A stretch of 64,000 nucleotides of DNA, taken from Pedobacter sp. MC2016-05. Lineage in GTDB: Bacteria > Bacteroidota > Bacteroidia > Sphingobacteriales > Sphingobacteriaceae. The stretch lies in the NCBI RefSeq assembly GCF_026239735.1, contig NZ_JAPIVT010000004.1, positions 62,001 to 126,000 on the forward strand, in the 5' to 3' direction. The notes under the pieces are model-generated. The model searched no databases. It was given only the letters and a program-made list of their open reading frames with translations, and was not told the DNA's origin. This document shows, piece by piece, positions 47,667-58,320 of the stretch; the first letter of the stretch is position 1, and each line of letters begins with the position of its first letter. A program made the position numbers and the translations under genes.

Positions 47667-47694
47667 AAAAGCCTTAGTGAGTGCTAAGGCTTTT
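47667..47694 (-). terminator. Intrinsic terminator of secA
   Basis: Perfect 11-base stem AAAAGCCTTAG / CTAAGGCTTTT with a six-base loop; on the minus strand it is followed by TTTTTTT-type run, about 23 bases after the secA stop. Confidence 0.9.
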
Positions 47695-47716
47695 ATAGTT
47701 TTGATTAAAAACTCCT

Positions 47717-50700
47717 TTACAAGTTTGCTCCGTGGCAGTTTTTAAACTTTTTGCCACTTCCACATGGGCAAGGCTCATTACGCCCAACAGTTGCTTCTTT
47801 ACGAATCGGTTGTTGCGGAACAGCCTCACGGGTATCGCCAAATTCTACACCTGGCTGCTCAGCACCAAACTCTTGCTTAGTAGTCTGCAATTTCGGTTGT
47901 TTAACAGGTGCTGGTGCTTCTCTAACCTCATCAGCTTCTTGCTGAACAGGAATACCACCTTTATACAAGAAACTTACTACTTCTTTATTCACTGCGTTAA
48001 GCATGTTTTTAAACAAGTTAAAAGCTTCCATTTTGTAAATCACCAATGGATCTTTCTGCTCATAAACAGCATTTTGAACAGACTGTTTCAAATCATCCAT
48101 TTCACGTAAATGCTCTTTCCAGCTATCGTCAATCAAGGCCAGAACAATTGTTTTTTCAAATGAACGAACAACTTCTTTTCCCTTATTATCAATTGCTTTC
48201 TTTAAATCAACAGCCACCTGAATTCCACGGATACCATCGGTAAATGGAACTACAATTTGCTCAATGTGCTCACCACGTTCTTCGTAAACCTGAGTTAAAA
48301 CTGGTAACGATTGGTGAATAATGGCTTCTGATTTACGAGCGTAAAACGATTCAGCCTCTTCAAATAAACGCTCTGTTAATTGCGCTACATTGGTGGACGA
48401 GAAATCTTTCTCTGTAATTTCAGTATCCAAAGAGAAGTTTTTAATTACTTCCAGTTTAAAACCATCGTAATTTCCTTCTTGTTTATACTCATTAACGATA
48501 TCTTCAGCAACATCATAAACCATGTTGTTCATATCTACATCTAACCGCTCGCCAAAAAGGGCATTTTTACGTTTAGCATAAATCACCGTACGTTGGGAGT
48601 TCATCACATCATCGTACTCCAACAAACGTTTACGGATACCAAAGTTGTTTTCCTCTACTTTCTTTTGAGCACGTTCGATAGATTTGGTAATCATCGAATG
48701 TTGAATTACTTCGCCATCTTCGATACCCATACGAACCATAATGCTTGAAATTCTTTCAGAACCGAATAAACGCATTAAGTTATCTTCTAACGAAACGAAG
48801 AATTGTGATGAACCTGGATCGCCCTGACGACCAGCACGACCGCGTAACTGCCTGTCTACACGACGAGACTCATGACGCTCTGTACCCACAATTGCTAAAC
48901 CACCAGCTTCCTTAACACCTGCGCCCAATTTAATATCTGTACCACGACCAGCCATATTGGTTGCAATGGTTACCGTTCCCGCCTGACCAGCTTCTGCAAC
49001 AATATCAGCCTCTTTCTGGTGCATTTTTGCATTCAGTACATTGTGCTTAATTCCGCGAAGCTTCAACATACGGCTCAATAATTCGGAAATCTCTACCGAC
49101 GTTGTACCTACCAATACTGGTCGGCCTGCTTGAGTTAATTTTACAATTTCATCGGCAACGGCATTATATTTCTCGCGAACAGTACGGTAAACATAATCCT
49201 GCTGGTCCAGACGTGAAATGTTTCTATTGGTTGGAATTTCAACCACGTCTAATTTATAAATCGACCAGAATTCGCCTGCTTCCGTGGTTGCTGTACCCGT
49301 CATACCGCAAAGTTTGTGGTACATACGGAAATAGTTTTGCAGCGTTACGGTAGCATAAGTTTGGGTTGCATCTTCAACCTTAACATTTTCTTTAGCCTCA
49401 ATAGCCTGGTGTAAACCGTCAGAGTAACGACGGCCATCCATAATACGACCCGTTTGCTCATCAACAATTTTAATTTTCCCTTCATCGATGATGTATTCCA
49501 CATCAATTTCGAACAAAGTATAGGCTTTTAATAATTGATTTACCGAATGAATCCGCTCTGCTTTAACAGAATAATCACGCATTAAAGCATCTTTTTGAAC
49601 AACCTTTTCTTCTAAAGGCATATCAGATTTTTCCAGTTCAGCTACTTCAGTACCTACATCTGGCAATACAAAGAAATGAGGGTCTTCGCCAGATTGAGTA
49701 ATCAATTCGATACCTTTCTCCGTCAATTCTACCTGATTGTTTTTCTCATCGATATAGAAATACAATTCCGAATCAACCTTAGGCATATTTTTAGATTGAT
49801 CAGCCATGTAGTAGTTTTCAGTTTTCAGCAACAAACCACGAACACCGCTTTCGCTCAAAAATTTAATTAATGCTTTATTCTTTGGCAAACCGCGGTAAGC
49901 ACGTAATAGCGCCAAACCTCCTTCACCTTCTTCAGTACCAGTGTTACCCGCATTGATTAACTTTTTAGCCTCATTTAAAGCAGAAGAAACATAAGCTTTC
50001 TGAGCATTTACCAAACGCTCAATACGAGGTTTTAACTCATAAAATTCGTGCTCATCTCCACGAGGAATAGGGCCTGAAATAATTAATGGTGTACGGGCAT
50101 CATCAATTAAAACTGAATCCACCTCATCTACCATTGCAAAATGTTGTTTACGCTGCACCAATTGATCAGGCGTTTGCGACATATTGTCACGCAGGTAATC
50201 AAAGCCAAATTCGTTATTGGTTCCGTAAGTAATATCAGCCGCATAAGCTTTTCTTCTTTCCTCAGAGTTTGGCTCATGCTTATCAATACAATCGACACTA
50301 ATTCCATGGAATTCGAATAGTGGACCATTCCACTCACTATCCCTACGGGCCAGGTAATCATTCACCGTTACAATGTGAACACCTTGACCGGCAAGCGCAT
50401 TTAAATATGCTGGCAAGGTAGAAACCAGAGTTTTACCTTCACCAGTAGCCATTTCGGCGATTTTACCACTGTGCAAAACAATACCACCAATTAATTGAAC
50501 ATCGTAGTGAACCATGTTCCATACTACTTCGGTACCTGCGGCATCCCATCGATTGGCCCATTGTGCTTTGTCGCCAACGATTTTCACATTGCTTTTACGA
50601 GCAGCATAATCTCTATCAAACTGTGTTGCGGTAACTTCTAGATAATCGTTTTCACTCAAACGACGAGAAGTTTCCTTAACTACGGCAAATGCTTCAGGAA

Positions 50701-51019
50701 GAATTTCCAATAGCACTTTTTCCAATTCAGTATCACGCTCTTTACCTAAAGCATCAACCTGATCGTATATGGCAGTTTTTTGATGAAGATCCAGACCATC
50801 TCCTTCAGCATCAGCTTTTAAGGCAGCAATTTTACTATCGATATCAGCTAAAAAAGAAGCTATTTTTTCTTTAAATTGAATGGTTTTCCCACGTAATTCG
50901 TCGTTACTAAGTACCGTTAGTTTACTAAATTGTTCATTTATGGCAACAACCAATGGCTGAACTGCCTTTATATCTCTCTCTGATTTACTTCCGAAAATCT
51001 TCGCTAAAAATCCTAACAT
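47717..51019 (-). CDS. secA: Preprotein translocase ATPase SecA
   Basis: 1100 residues, the long form usual in Bacteroidota. Drives export of unfolded preproteins through SecYEG. Walker [32 protein letters not shown], nucleotide-binding motif [14 protein letters not shown] and [20 protein letters not shown] are intact; the C-terminal SEC-C zinc tail [19 protein letters not shown] is present, with its Cys-Cys-Cys-His ligands. About 100 residues inserted in the N-terminal half (around 320-450) account for the length. Own terminator. Confidence 0.98.
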   Translation of the reverse strand: MLGFLAKIFGSKSERDIKAVQPLVVAINEQFSKLTVLSNDELRGKTIQFKEKIASFLADIDSKIAALKADAEGDGLDLHQKTAIYDQVDALGKERDTELEKVLLEILPEAFAVVKETSRRLSENDYLEVTATQFDRDYAARKSNVKIVGDKAQWANRWDAAGTEVVWNMVHYDVQLIGGIVLHSGKIAEMATGEGKTLVSTLPAYLNALAGQGVHIVTVNDYLARRDSEWNGPLFEFHGISVDCIDKHEPNSEERRKAYAADITYGTNNEFGFDYLRDNMSQTPDQLVQRKQHFAMVDEVDSVLIDDARTPLIISGPIPRGDEHEFYELKPRIERLVNAQKAYVSSALNEAKKLINAGNTGTEEGEGGLALLRAYRGLPKNKALIKFLSESGVRGLLLKTENYYMADQSKNMPKVDSELYFYIDEKNNQVELTEKGIELITQSGEDPHFFVLPDVGTEVAELEKSDMPLEEKVVQKDALMRDYSVKAERIHSVNQLLKAYTLFEIDVEYIIDEGKIKIVDEQTGRIMDGRRYSDGLHQAIEAKENVKVEDATQTYATVTLQNYFRMYHKLCGMTGTATTEAGEFWSIYKLDVVEIPTNRNISRLDQQDYVYRTVREKYNAVADEIVKLTQAGRPVLVGTTSVEISELLSRMLKLRGIKHNVLNAKMHQKEADIVAEAGQAGTVTIATNMAGRGTDIKLGAGVKEAGGLAIVGTERHESRRVDRQLRGRAGRQGDPGSSQFFVSLEDNLMRLFGSERISSIMVRMGIEDGEVIQHSMITKSIERAQKKVEENNFGIRKRLLEYDDVMNSQRTVIYAKRKNALFGERLDVDMNNMVYDVAEDIVNEYKQEGNYDGFKLEVIKNFSLDTEITEKDFSSTNVAQLTERLFEEAESFYARKSEAIIHQSLPVLTQVYEERGEHIEQIVVPFTDGIRGIQVAVDLKKAIDNKGKEVVRSFEKTIVLALIDDSWKEHLREMDDLKQSVQNAVYEQKDPLVIYKMEAFNLFKNMLNAVNKEVVSFLYKGGIPVQQEADEVREAPAPVKQPKLQTTKQEFGAEQPGVEFGDTREAVPQQPIRKEATVGRNEPCPCGSGKKFKNCHGANL

Positions 51020-51156
51020 TATTGTATTTTAAATCTTATTTACTATTGAAAAAGGGTTGATTCCAACAACCAGAATATTGACTTGTAATAAGTCAATTGG
51101 GCTGCTGAGGGTTTAAATGGGAATAAAATCTTTTAAAAAGATCTAGAAAAACGAAA

Positions 51157-51456
51157 TTATGGACTATTGTTTTTTGGCTTTTTACGGATGGTCAAATCAG
51201 AGATTAACTGATTTATGCATACATATTTAACAGTTTTTAATGGAGCTTGGGTACCGCTTAAAGCAAGCGCAGTATAAGATAATAAGTAAGGGTTATGCTC
51301 CTCATTTAACTGAACGGAAGCTTTCCCGGGGTTATTTACACTAATTTTGTGCTCACTACAATATTCGTTCAATATCCTTAGCCCTTCAACACGCTCGGCT
51401 TTTGCCAAGTGTGTTAAGCTAAAAAATACAAGAGATATGGTAACGAGGTGTTTCAT
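51157..51456 (-). CDS. Small secreted protein of unknown function
   Basis: 99 residues: signal peptide (MKHLVTISLVFFSLTHLAKA), then a short mixed domain (NEYCSEHKISVNNP, VKYVCINQLIS) and a basic tail. I recognise no family. Two Cys residues could pair after export. A TAGCTTTG box lies ten bases before the ATG, supporting expression. Encoded between secA and the plus-strand genes. Confidence 0.6.
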   Translation of the reverse strand: MKHLVTISLVFFSLTHLAKAERVEGLRILNEYCSEHKISVNNPGKASVQLNEEHNPYLLSYTALALSGTQAPLKTVKYVCINQLISDLTIRKKPKNNSP

Positions 51457-51466
51457 TAATTTGCGG

Positions 51467-51474
51467 CAAAGCTA
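51467..51474 (-). promoter_or_regulatory. Candidate -7 box for the small secreted protein
   Basis: Minus strand TAGCTTTG, matching TAnnTTTG, ten bases before the ATG, with TTTG about 14 bases further upstream (spacing shorter than usual). Confidence 0.4.
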
Positions 51475-51702
51475 GTTTTAATCTTTTACAAAATGAAATT
51501 ACACCTACTCAAAAACTATACCCCTAATTTCGAATCCTTTATTTGACACCTTTTTTTGCTACAAAAAAAGAAGAATTCATTTTCGCGAATTAATTACTGA
51601 CAAAAACACTACAGTTGACATACATTCAAAGTAAAGTTGTTCCATCATTTTTATTTGCAAAAGAGGTTAGGAAATGCTGACGTCCTTTTTTAATTTTAGA
51701 CC

Positions 51703-52206
51703 ATGCCGCAAAAAGTAATTACGATAGGTTACCGGAAGATAATTGATGATTCAAGCCTAAACCATTGGGATAAGTTTATACATGAAGACAGTTTTTTAGA
51801 GTTCCAAATGCAATCGCAGCTTTTCAATCAGGAAGAAAAGTACAATACATTTGCCGAGCTAATTTTAAATGTACCAGAGGCAGATAAACTTCACTTTTTA
51901 GTAAGTGCAGCCATTACAGGTTACCTAAGACAACTGAATGGCATTATTCCCGATATTTTGGATAACCTTGGAAGAAAATTTCTACCCTTCGAAAATTTTA
52001 AATTTGAGATTATTAATTCCGACATCAATGATATCGAACAACATAAAGTTGCCATCAACTTTTTTTCTAAACCTATGATCTGGCATGATAGCCTTCATCA
52101 CTATTTATTGCTCTCGCCATACAGTGAGGTAACCCAGCCAGAGGTATTTACTCATCTTCTTCAAATTCAACCGTTTGTAAGTATTCATTCTATAAAAACT
52201 ATTTAA
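51703..52206 (+). CDS. Conserved-looking protein of unknown function
   Basis: 167 residues, no signal peptide or membrane segment. Begins MPQKVITIGYRKIIDDSSLN and has several aromatic and acidic patches (FKFEIINSDINDIEQHKV). No family recognised. The next gene starts only two bases after its stop, so the two are cotranscribed and may act together. Confidence 0.65.
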   Translation: MPQKVITIGYRKIIDDSSLNHWDKFIHEDSFLEFQMQSQLFNQEEKYNTFAELILNVPEADKLHFLVSAAITGYLRQLNGIIPDILDNLGRKFLPFENFKFEIINSDINDIEQHKVAINFFSKPMIWHDSLHHYLLLSPYSEVTQPEVFTHLLQIQPFVSIHSIKTI

Positions 52207-52208
52207 TA

Positions 52209-52895
52209 ATGAGGTTATCACCTAACAAATTATTCCTTGCTGATGAACGTGGCATAAAAACAACGGATGCATTAAAAAGATATAGCACATTTAACTTTGA
52301 AAAATTATTTAGCGAGGAGCATGCCATCGGAAATTTATTTATCTGCAATGATGACACTATAGCTGCTGGCAAAATGATTTTTTTTCTTTCCAAAGAAGAT
52401 TCTTATCAGTTATTTTTTCCCATTACGGGAAGAATAGACATTGTTCAGGGAGGGAAAGAGTTTGGAGTTGAGACTGGTGAAGTACAGGTTTTAAATTTAG
52501 GTAAAGGTGAGGTTTTAGAAATCAGTAATCCTTATCCAAATGAGGAAATCCATTATACCCAGTTGGGAATTAACACCGATATGTTCTTGCTTAGGGCAAG
52601 CGAAATGTTATTCAAATTCGAGTTTGAGGAAGATAAAAAACATTTCATTGAAATTGTTAATCATCCTAAACTTCCGTTCAAGCTAAATGCAGGTAGTTTT
52701 ACCGATGGCCAGCACTTGATTTATAAGAACCAAAACAAAGATCACAAACTCTTTTTCTTAGTAATTGATGGCACCTTTGAAATTGATGGAAGAATATTGA
52801 AAACCAGGGATGGTCTGTCGCTTTGGGATTTAGAACAGGTTCGCATTGTGTCATTGAGCGATAACGCAGTCATTTTGGTATTGGAACATCTATAG
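52209..52895 (+). CDS. Cupin-fold protein, possibly pirin-like
   Basis: 228 residues of alternating strands that read as two cupin halves: QLFFPITGRIDIVQGGKEFG with VETGEVQVLNLGKGEVLEIS, and LFFLVIDGTFEIDGRILKTR with DGLSLWDLEQVRIVSLSD. The second block is typical of pirin/YhaK-like bicupins. The usual His/Glu metal cluster of the first half is not visible, so it may lack a metal and enzyme activity. Cytoplasmic. Directly follows the unknown gene at 51703 (two-base gap). Confidence 0.6.
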   Translation: MRLSPNKLFLADERGIKTTDALKRYSTFNFEKLFSEEHAIGNLFICNDDTIAAGKMIFFLSKEDSYQLFFPITGRIDIVQGGKEFGVETGEVQVLNLGKGEVLEISNPYPNEEIHYTQLGINTDMFLLRASEMLFKFEFEEDKKHFIEIVNHPKLPFKLNAGSFTDGQHLIYKNQNKDHKLFFLVIDGTFEIDGRILKTRDGLSLWDLEQVRIVSLSDNAVILVLEHL

Positions 52896-53139
52896 CAAAT
52901 ATGATCCAGCTGAATCAAGACGAAGTCTTTCGATAAATTATGCACTTGAAGAACGCAAGCTGGCAGATGCCCATTGCTTTCGACGTATTGAATCCCACGT
53001 TGCTATTCAAACTTTGCTCGCTAGTGTTTTTGATTTAACCTTTTCTCGGCCGTCTTTCTGCTTTCACCCAAATATGACACCCCGCTTAAATTAATCCAAA
53101 TCGAAACTTTTACCTTTAATAATCCGTTAATACACATAC

Positions 53140-54237
53140 ATGAGAGGTTTTCGTTTTTCTGATTATAAGCCTGGCGATACGCCACAAGGTGGGTTTGATG
53201 AGTTGCTGAAATTGTTTAGCGAACTGCTTAACTATACAGCAGGTGATGCGGCAGAGGCTTTAAGCTGGCTCAATGAACTTGACAAGCAATACAAGCTAAC
53301 AAACAATGATTATGGCATCGGAAATTTCATCGATGACCTGAAAGAAAAAGGCTACCTGACTGAAGACAATCAATCGGGAGAGTTTAAAATTACTGCCAAA
53401 ACAGAACAAACTATCCGGAAATCGGCCTTGGACGAGATTTTTGGAAAGCTGAAAAAATCTGGCAGAGGGAATCACAATAGCAACCAATCGGGTATTGGTG
53501 AAGAGAAAAACGCCGATAGACGCGAGTATAGTTTTGGCGATAGTTTGGACCAGATCGATATGACTGCCTCTATCCAAAATGCTCAAATTAACCATGGAAT
53601 TGGCGATTTTACCCTAACTGATAGAGATTTAGAGGTAGAGGAAAAGGATTTTAAAACACTTACCTCAACCGTGTTGATGATCGACATTTCGCATTCCATG
53701 ATTTTATATGGGGAGGACAGAATTACTCCCGCCAAAAAAGTGGCAATGGCCTTAGCCGAACTTATTAAAACGAAGTATCCAAAAGATACTTTAGATATCG
53801 TGGTTTTTGGTAATGACGCCTGGCCGATTACTGTTAAAGATTTACCTTACCTTCAAGTTGGCCCCTATCACACCAATACTTTTGCTGGGTTAGAGTTGGC
53901 TACAGATTTACTTCGCCGCCGAAAAACACATAATAAGCAAATTTTTATGATTACAGATGGCAAGCCAACCTGTTTGAAAGAAAATGGAAAGTACTACAAA
54001 AACAGCATGGGCCTGGACAGAAAGGTGATTAACAAAACCTTAAATATGGCTGCACAGTGTAAGCGATTGAAAATTCCAATCACCACGTTTATGATTGCAA
54101 AAGACCCCTACCTCCAACAATTCGTTCGCCAGTTTACCGAAATTAATGGCGGAAGAGCTTTTTACAGCTCCCTAAACGGATTAGGTGAATACATTTTTGA
54201 AGATTACATTAAGAATAGAAGAAAGACTGTAAAATAG
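53140..54237 (+). CDS. VWA-domain protein (chelatase-like partner)
   Basis: 365 residues. An acidic N-terminal region (about 1-165) is followed by a von Willebrand A domain with a complete MIDAS motif, DIS-HS in MIDISHSMILYGEDRIT, a Thr in TNTFAGLELA and an Asp in MITDGKP. It resembles the VWA subunits that work with MoxR/ChlI-type AAA+ ATPases, such as that encoded at 54654. Cytoplasmic; exact substrate unknown. Confidence 0.85.
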   Translation: MRGFRFSDYKPGDTPQGGFDELLKLFSELLNYTAGDAAEALSWLNELDKQYKLTNNDYGIGNFIDDLKEKGYLTEDNQSGEFKITAKTEQTIRKSALDEIFGKLKKSGRGNHNSNQSGIGEEKNADRREYSFGDSLDQIDMTASIQNAQINHGIGDFTLTDRDLEVEEKDFKTLTSTVLMIDISHSMILYGEDRITPAKKVAMALAELIKTKYPKDTLDIVVFGNDAWPITVKDLPYLQVGPYHTNTFAGLELATDLLRRRKTHNKQIFMITDGKPTCLKENGKYYKNSMGLDRKVINKTLNMAAQCKRLKIPITTFMIAKDPYLQQFVRQFTEINGGRAFYSSLNGLGEYIFEDYIKNRRKTVK

Positions 54238-54288
54238 TCAGAATTTCCGCATCTCTGGTACTGAGATAAGGGATCAAAATAATTAAAC

Positions 54289-54582
54289 ATGGCTAAACGC
54301 ACAAATACTTATAAGTTAACATTAGAAGAAATATCTTTAGCAAAAGAAGATGATGGTATAATCGATCCGTTAACGCTAGAGTTCGATAACCACGATAATA
54401 TTTTTAACATTATCAACGCAGTAAAAGGCAAAGGTATTTTTGAAGATGAAAATCAAGCTGTTGAGTTTGCCATTGGTTTAAAAATGTTTACCGAGGTGAT
54501 GCTCAAAAATAGAGAGAACGAAATTTTCAAAGAATTGCAGCCTGCTATTGGCGAATTCATGAAGAAGCTGAAAAGCAAGTAA
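54289..54582 (+). CDS. Small DUF3861-like protein
   Basis: 97 residues, soluble. Resembles DUF3861 in the blocks LEFDNHDNIFNIINAVKG, AIGLKMFTEVMLKNRENEIF and IGEFMKKLK. Unknown role. It sits between the VWA gene and the AAA+ gene on the same strand, so it may belong to the same complex. Confidence 0.65.
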   Translation: MAKRTNTYKLTLEEISLAKEDDGIIDPLTLEFDNHDNIFNIINAVKGKGIFEDENQAVEFAIGLKMFTEVMLKNRENEIFKELQPAIGEFMKKLKSK

Positions 54583-54653
54583 GTTAAAATAAAAGTTTTA
54601 GGTTTAAATTCGGAAACTGGCAACACATAACCTATAACTCATAAAAAAGATAT

Positions 54654-56141
54654 ATGCAAAACACAACATTAGGCCAGTTAAAGGCAACAAATTATAAATC
54701 TCGGAGTGTAAAAGAAGAACTTAGAGAGAACTTAATTAAGGTACTTAGAGATAAGAAAACGGAATTCGAAGGGATTATTGGTTACGATGAAACGGTGATT
54801 CCGGAGTTGCAAACTGCAATTCTTTCCCGTCATAACATTTTACTTCTGGGTTTACGCGGACAGGCTAAAACACGTATTGCCCGTTTAATGGTAAACTTAT
54901 TAGATGAATATGTTCCGTACGTTGCTGGGAGCGAAATTTTCGATGACCCATTGAACCCTATTTCGTGGTATGCAAAAAACGAAATTGCTACTCAAGGTGA
55001 TGAAACCGAGATCGCCTGGTTACACCGCAGCGAGCGTTATACCGAAAAGTTGGCTACGCCTGATGTTACCGTTGCCGATTTAATTGGTGATGTCGATCCG
55101 ATTAAAGCCGCTACTCTAAAACTGACTTACAACGATGAGCGTGTTATTCACTTTGGGTTAATTCCAAGAGCGCACCGCAGTATTTTCGTTATTAACGAAT
55201 TGCCCGATCTGCAAGCTCGTATCCAGGTGGCTCTGTTTAACATGCTCCAGGAAAAAGATATACAAATTCGTGGTTTTAAACTCCGTTTGCCTTTGGATAT
55301 CCAATTTGTGTTTACGGCAAATCCAGAAGATTACACCAATCGCGGAAGCATTGTTACCCCGTTGAAAGATAGAATTGAAAGTCAGATTTTAACCCACTAT
55401 CCGAAAAGCATCGAAATTTCCCGTAAAATTACTTTTCAAGAAGCCAAGCTCACCAGCGAGCAACGGGCTAATATTGAAGCGGATGGGTTAGTTAAAGATT
55501 TAGTGGAGCAAATTGCTTTCGAGGCAAGAAAAAGCGAATACATTGATCAGAAATCGGGGGTATCGGCAAGACTAACCATTTCAGCTTATGAGAATTTAAT
55601 TAGCACAGCCGAAAGACGGATGTTAATTTCGGGTGAGAAAAACACTTTTGTTCGTTTATCTGATTTGGCGGGGATAATCCCTGCTATTACCGGTAAAATA
55701 GAATTGGTTTACGAAGGTGAATTGGAAGGGCCTGCACATGTGGCAACAACTTTAATCGGCAAAGCTGTCAAAACTTTATTTGCCCGCTATTTCCCAGATC
55801 CTGAAAAGGCAAAGAAAACCAAAACGGCTAATCCATATACTGAAATTACCGAATGGTTTACTGAAGGAAATAATATCGATGTTACCGATACATTGACCAA
55901 TGCGCAATACAAAAAGGCATTGATGCTGGTTCCAAGTTTATATGATACGGTAAAGAAATTTCATCCTAAATTAAGTGAAAACCAAACCCTTCTTTTGATG
56001 GAATTTGTGTTGCACGGCCTCGCAGAATATTCTCAATTGAGCAAAAATTATTTGAACGGAGGTTTTGGATTCTCAGATATGTTTGGCAGTTTATTTAATG
56101 CCGAGTTTAACGAGGAAGAAGATGAAGACGATTTTAGGTAG
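54654..56141 (+). CDS. MoxR/magnesium-chelatase-I-like AAA+ ATPase
   Basis: 495 residues. Walker A-like GLRGQAKTRIA (Ala before Lys instead of Gly), Walker B IFVINELPDLQ with Asn for the usual Asp but Glu kept, sensor/ATPase motif FTANPEDYTNRGSIVTPLKD. The whole stretch INELPDLQARIQVALFNMLQ, then IQIRGFKLRLPLD, matches a family of chelatase-like ATPases found far outside Bacteroidota, next to VWA genes. The tail is very acidic (NEEEDEDDFR). It would remodel a protein or insert a cofactor with the VWA partner. Confidence 0.88.
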   Translation: MQNTTLGQLKATNYKSRSVKEELRENLIKVLRDKKTEFEGIIGYDETVIPELQTAILSRHNILLLGLRGQAKTRIARLMVNLLDEYVPYVAGSEIFDDPLNPISWYAKNEIATQGDETEIAWLHRSERYTEKLATPDVTVADLIGDVDPIKAATLKLTYNDERVIHFGLIPRAHRSIFVINELPDLQARIQVALFNMLQEKDIQIRGFKLRLPLDIQFVFTANPEDYTNRGSIVTPLKDRIESQILTHYPKSIEISRKITFQEAKLTSEQRANIEADGLVKDLVEQIAFEARKSEYIDQKSGVSARLTISAYENLISTAERRMLISGEKNTFVRLSDLAGIIPAITGKIELVYEGELEGPAHVATTLIGKAVKTLFARYFPDPEKAKKTKTANPYTEITEWFTEGNNIDVTDTLTNAQYKKALMLVPSLYDTVKKFHPKLSENQTLLLMEFVLHGLAEYSQLSKNYLNGGFGFSDMFGSLFNAEFNEEEDEDDFR

Positions 56142-56180
56142 TAATTAATGAAAAATTTAATAACTTCTAGAATAAACTAA

Positions 56181-56927
56181 ATGGAATTTAACGGATATCT
56201 TTTATCGCTGAGGCTAAATCGGCAAAATCTTCCAGAAAGATATCCGTTTAATATTCCTTGTTTAAAATCTTTTGAAGAATTGGTTTTTCATCCAAAAGTA
56301 ACGTTTCTAACTGGCGAAAATGGAGTTGGCAAATCGACATTAACCGAGGCAATTGCCATTAATCTTGGTTTCAATGCTGAAGGAGGAAGTAAGAATTTCA
56401 ATTTTAAAAGTACTGAAAGCCATTCCGATTTACACAACTATTTAACAATAGCCAAAAGTTTTAAGAAACCAAAAGATGGTTTTTTCTTAAGGGGCGAAAG
56501 TTTTTACAATGTTGCCAGCGAGATTGACAAACTTGATGAAGAAGGTGGAGGACCAAAAATCATTGACTCTTATGGCGGACTTTCGTTGCATAAGCAATCT
56601 CATGGGCAGTCATTTTGGTCACTATTTATGAATAGATTTAACGGAAATGGTATCTATATTCTGGATGAGCCCGAATCGGCACTTTCTGCAACTAAACAAA
56701 TTGCAATGTTATCCAAAATTAACAGCTTGGTGAATCAAAATGCACAGTTTATTATTACCACACATTCTCCAATATTGCTGGCATACCCAAATGCATCAAT
56801 TTATGAAATGGCTGACGAAGATATTATGAGGGTGAGCTATGAGGAAACTGAAGTTTATCGGGTTTACAAATCCTTTCTCGATAACCCTGACAGAATTCTA
56901 AGTAGTTTATTGACTGCAAATACTTAA
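56181..56927 (+). CDS. AAA/ABC-type ATPase
   Basis: 248 residues. Walker A FLTGENGVGKSTLTEAIA, an ABC-signature-like SLHKQSHGQSFWSLF, Walker B GIYILDEPESALS and an H-loop in TTHSPILL. It is a compact stand-alone ATPase of the AAA_21/RecF-like class, without membrane parts. Role unknown. It is about 40 bases downstream of the MoxR-like gene, so it may share that transcript. Confidence 0.85.
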   Translation: MEFNGYLLSLRLNRQNLPERYPFNIPCLKSFEELVFHPKVTFLTGENGVGKSTLTEAIAINLGFNAEGGSKNFNFKSTESHSDLHNYLTIAKSFKKPKDGFFLRGESFYNVASEIDKLDEEGGGPKIIDSYGGLSLHKQSHGQSFWSLFMNRFNGNGIYILDEPESALSATKQIAMLSKINSLVNQNAQFIITTHSPILLAYPNASIYEMADEDIMRVSYEETEVYRVYKSFLDNPDRILSSLLTANT

Positions 56928-56981
56928 TTTAGCAGGTTAATAAAGTACCCAAATTTTTAATTTAAATTGAACAACCCGAGT

Positions 56982-58226
56982 ATGGGAAGACTTCCTTTCA
57001 TTATCGTTGCCTGTATATTTATTATTGCATTCGATATTTATTGCTACAAAGCAATTGTTTCTGTTTTTAAAAACTGGAAACCACGCACCAAAAAGGTTTT
57101 TGGAATTTTATATTGGTCTTATAGTATTCTTTTAATTGTTGGCGTTTTCGCAGGAATTTATTTAAACCTGTTTCTTACTTTAAGAGCTATCATCTTAGTG
57201 GCTTTCTTTCTCACAGTAGCCTGCAAATTTGCAATGTTGCCATTTTTAGTGTTCGATGATTTACGTAGGTTATTCATTAAGATTTTCAGAAAAAAACCTA
57301 CTGCAGAAGACCAGCCAATAAGCCAAGCAGAACCGATTTCACGTTCAGAGTTTCTAGTTAAAGCTGGTTTAGTAGCAGCAGCAGTTCCTTTAACTTCTTT
57401 AAGCTGGGGCATTATCTCGGGTGCTTACGATTACCAGGTAAGAAAGGTAAATCTAATTCTACCTAATCTTCCAAAAGCTTTCGATGGAATTACAATGGCC
57501 CAAATTTCCGATATCCATTCCGGTAGTTTTTATAACAAAACCGCAGTTAAAGGTGGTGTAGAAATGCTAATGGGCGAAAAACCTGACTTTGTTTTCTTTA
57601 CCGGTGATTTGGTTAATAACCTCACCAATGAAGTTAAAGATTATCAAGATATTTTCGCAAAGGTGAAAGCGCCATTGGGCGTATATTCTTCTTTGGGGAA
57701 CCATGATTATGGCGACTACTATTTTGGCAAAATATCATCTCCTGAAAAGGTTAAAAACCTGAAGGATATGGTTGATGTACATAAAATAATGGGTTACGAG
57801 TTGTTGATGAACGAACACCGCAGATTAAAAGTTGATGGTGAAGAAATTGGTATTTTAGGTATAGAAAACTGGGGAATGGGCCGTTTTCCAAAATATGGTA
57901 AAATGGAACTGGCTGTTCAAAATACCGACGACCTACCAGTGAAATTATTGCTCAGTCACGACCCTTCGCATTGGCGGGGTGAAGTGCTACAAAAATACCC
58001 GCAAATTGATGCAATGTTCAGTGGCCACACCCATGGAATGCAGTTTGGCGTTCGCTTAAAAGAATACCAATGGAGTCCGGTGCAATACATATATAAAGAA
58101 TGGGCCGGATTGTATCAGGAGCAAAAGCAACAGCTTTACGTTAACGTAGGTTATGGATTTTTAGGCTATCCGGGAAGAGTTGGAATTCTGCCAGAAATAA
58201 CGGTATTTACATTGAAAAGGGCTTAA
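56982..58226 (+). CDS. Membrane-anchored metallophosphoesterase
   Basis: 414 residues from the ATG at 56982 (MGRLPFIIVACIFI); an upstream TTG at 56967 adds only five residues. Three or four membrane helices fill the first 110 residues, then a Ser-rich/Ala-rich segment and a calcineurin-type phosphoesterase domain: QISDIHSGSF, FTGDLVNN, SLGNHDYGDY, LLLSHDPSHW and SGHTHGMQFG, all metal ligands present. Likely acts at the membrane; similar proteins cleave UDP-linked or phosphodiester substrates. Confidence 0.9.
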   Translation: MGRLPFIIVACIFIIAFDIYCYKAIVSVFKNWKPRTKKVFGILYWSYSILLIVGVFAGIYLNLFLTLRAIILVAFFLTVACKFAMLPFLVFDDLRRLFIKIFRKKPTAEDQPISQAEPISRSEFLVKAGLVAAAVPLTSLSWGIISGAYDYQVRKVNLILPNLPKAFDGITMAQISDIHSGSFYNKTAVKGGVEMLMGEKPDFVFFTGDLVNNLTNEVKDYQDIFAKVKAPLGVYSSLGNHDYGDYYFGKISSPEKVKNLKDMVDVHKIMGYELLMNEHRRLKVDGEEIGILGIENWGMGRFPKYGKMELAVQNTDDLPVKLLLSHDPSHWRGEVLQKYPQIDAMFSGHTHGMQFGVRLKEYQWSPVQYIYKEWAGLYQEQKQQLYVNVGYGFLGYPGRVGILPEITVFTLKRA

Positions 58227-58238
58227 GCAAATTAACAA

Positions 58239-58291
58239 GTTTGAATGAGCGAATATTTCCAGCATACAGCCTCTAATTCCCTCATTCAAAC
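58239..58291. repeat. Inverted repeat between convergent genes
   Basis: GTTTGAATGAG at 58239-58249 and CTCATTCAAAC at 58281-58291 form a perfect 11-base stem with a 31-base loop; further CTCATTC words follow. It lies between two convergent genes and could help stop transcription from both sides, though T-runs are lacking. Confidence 0.35.
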
Positions 58292-58320
58292 ATTCTCTCA
58301 TTCCCTCATTCAATCATTTC

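Noticed and set aside
51078..51096. Hairpin TTGACTT / AAGTCAA upstream of secA
   Set aside because: Short stem without a T-run on either strand; too weak to call a terminator or attenuator.
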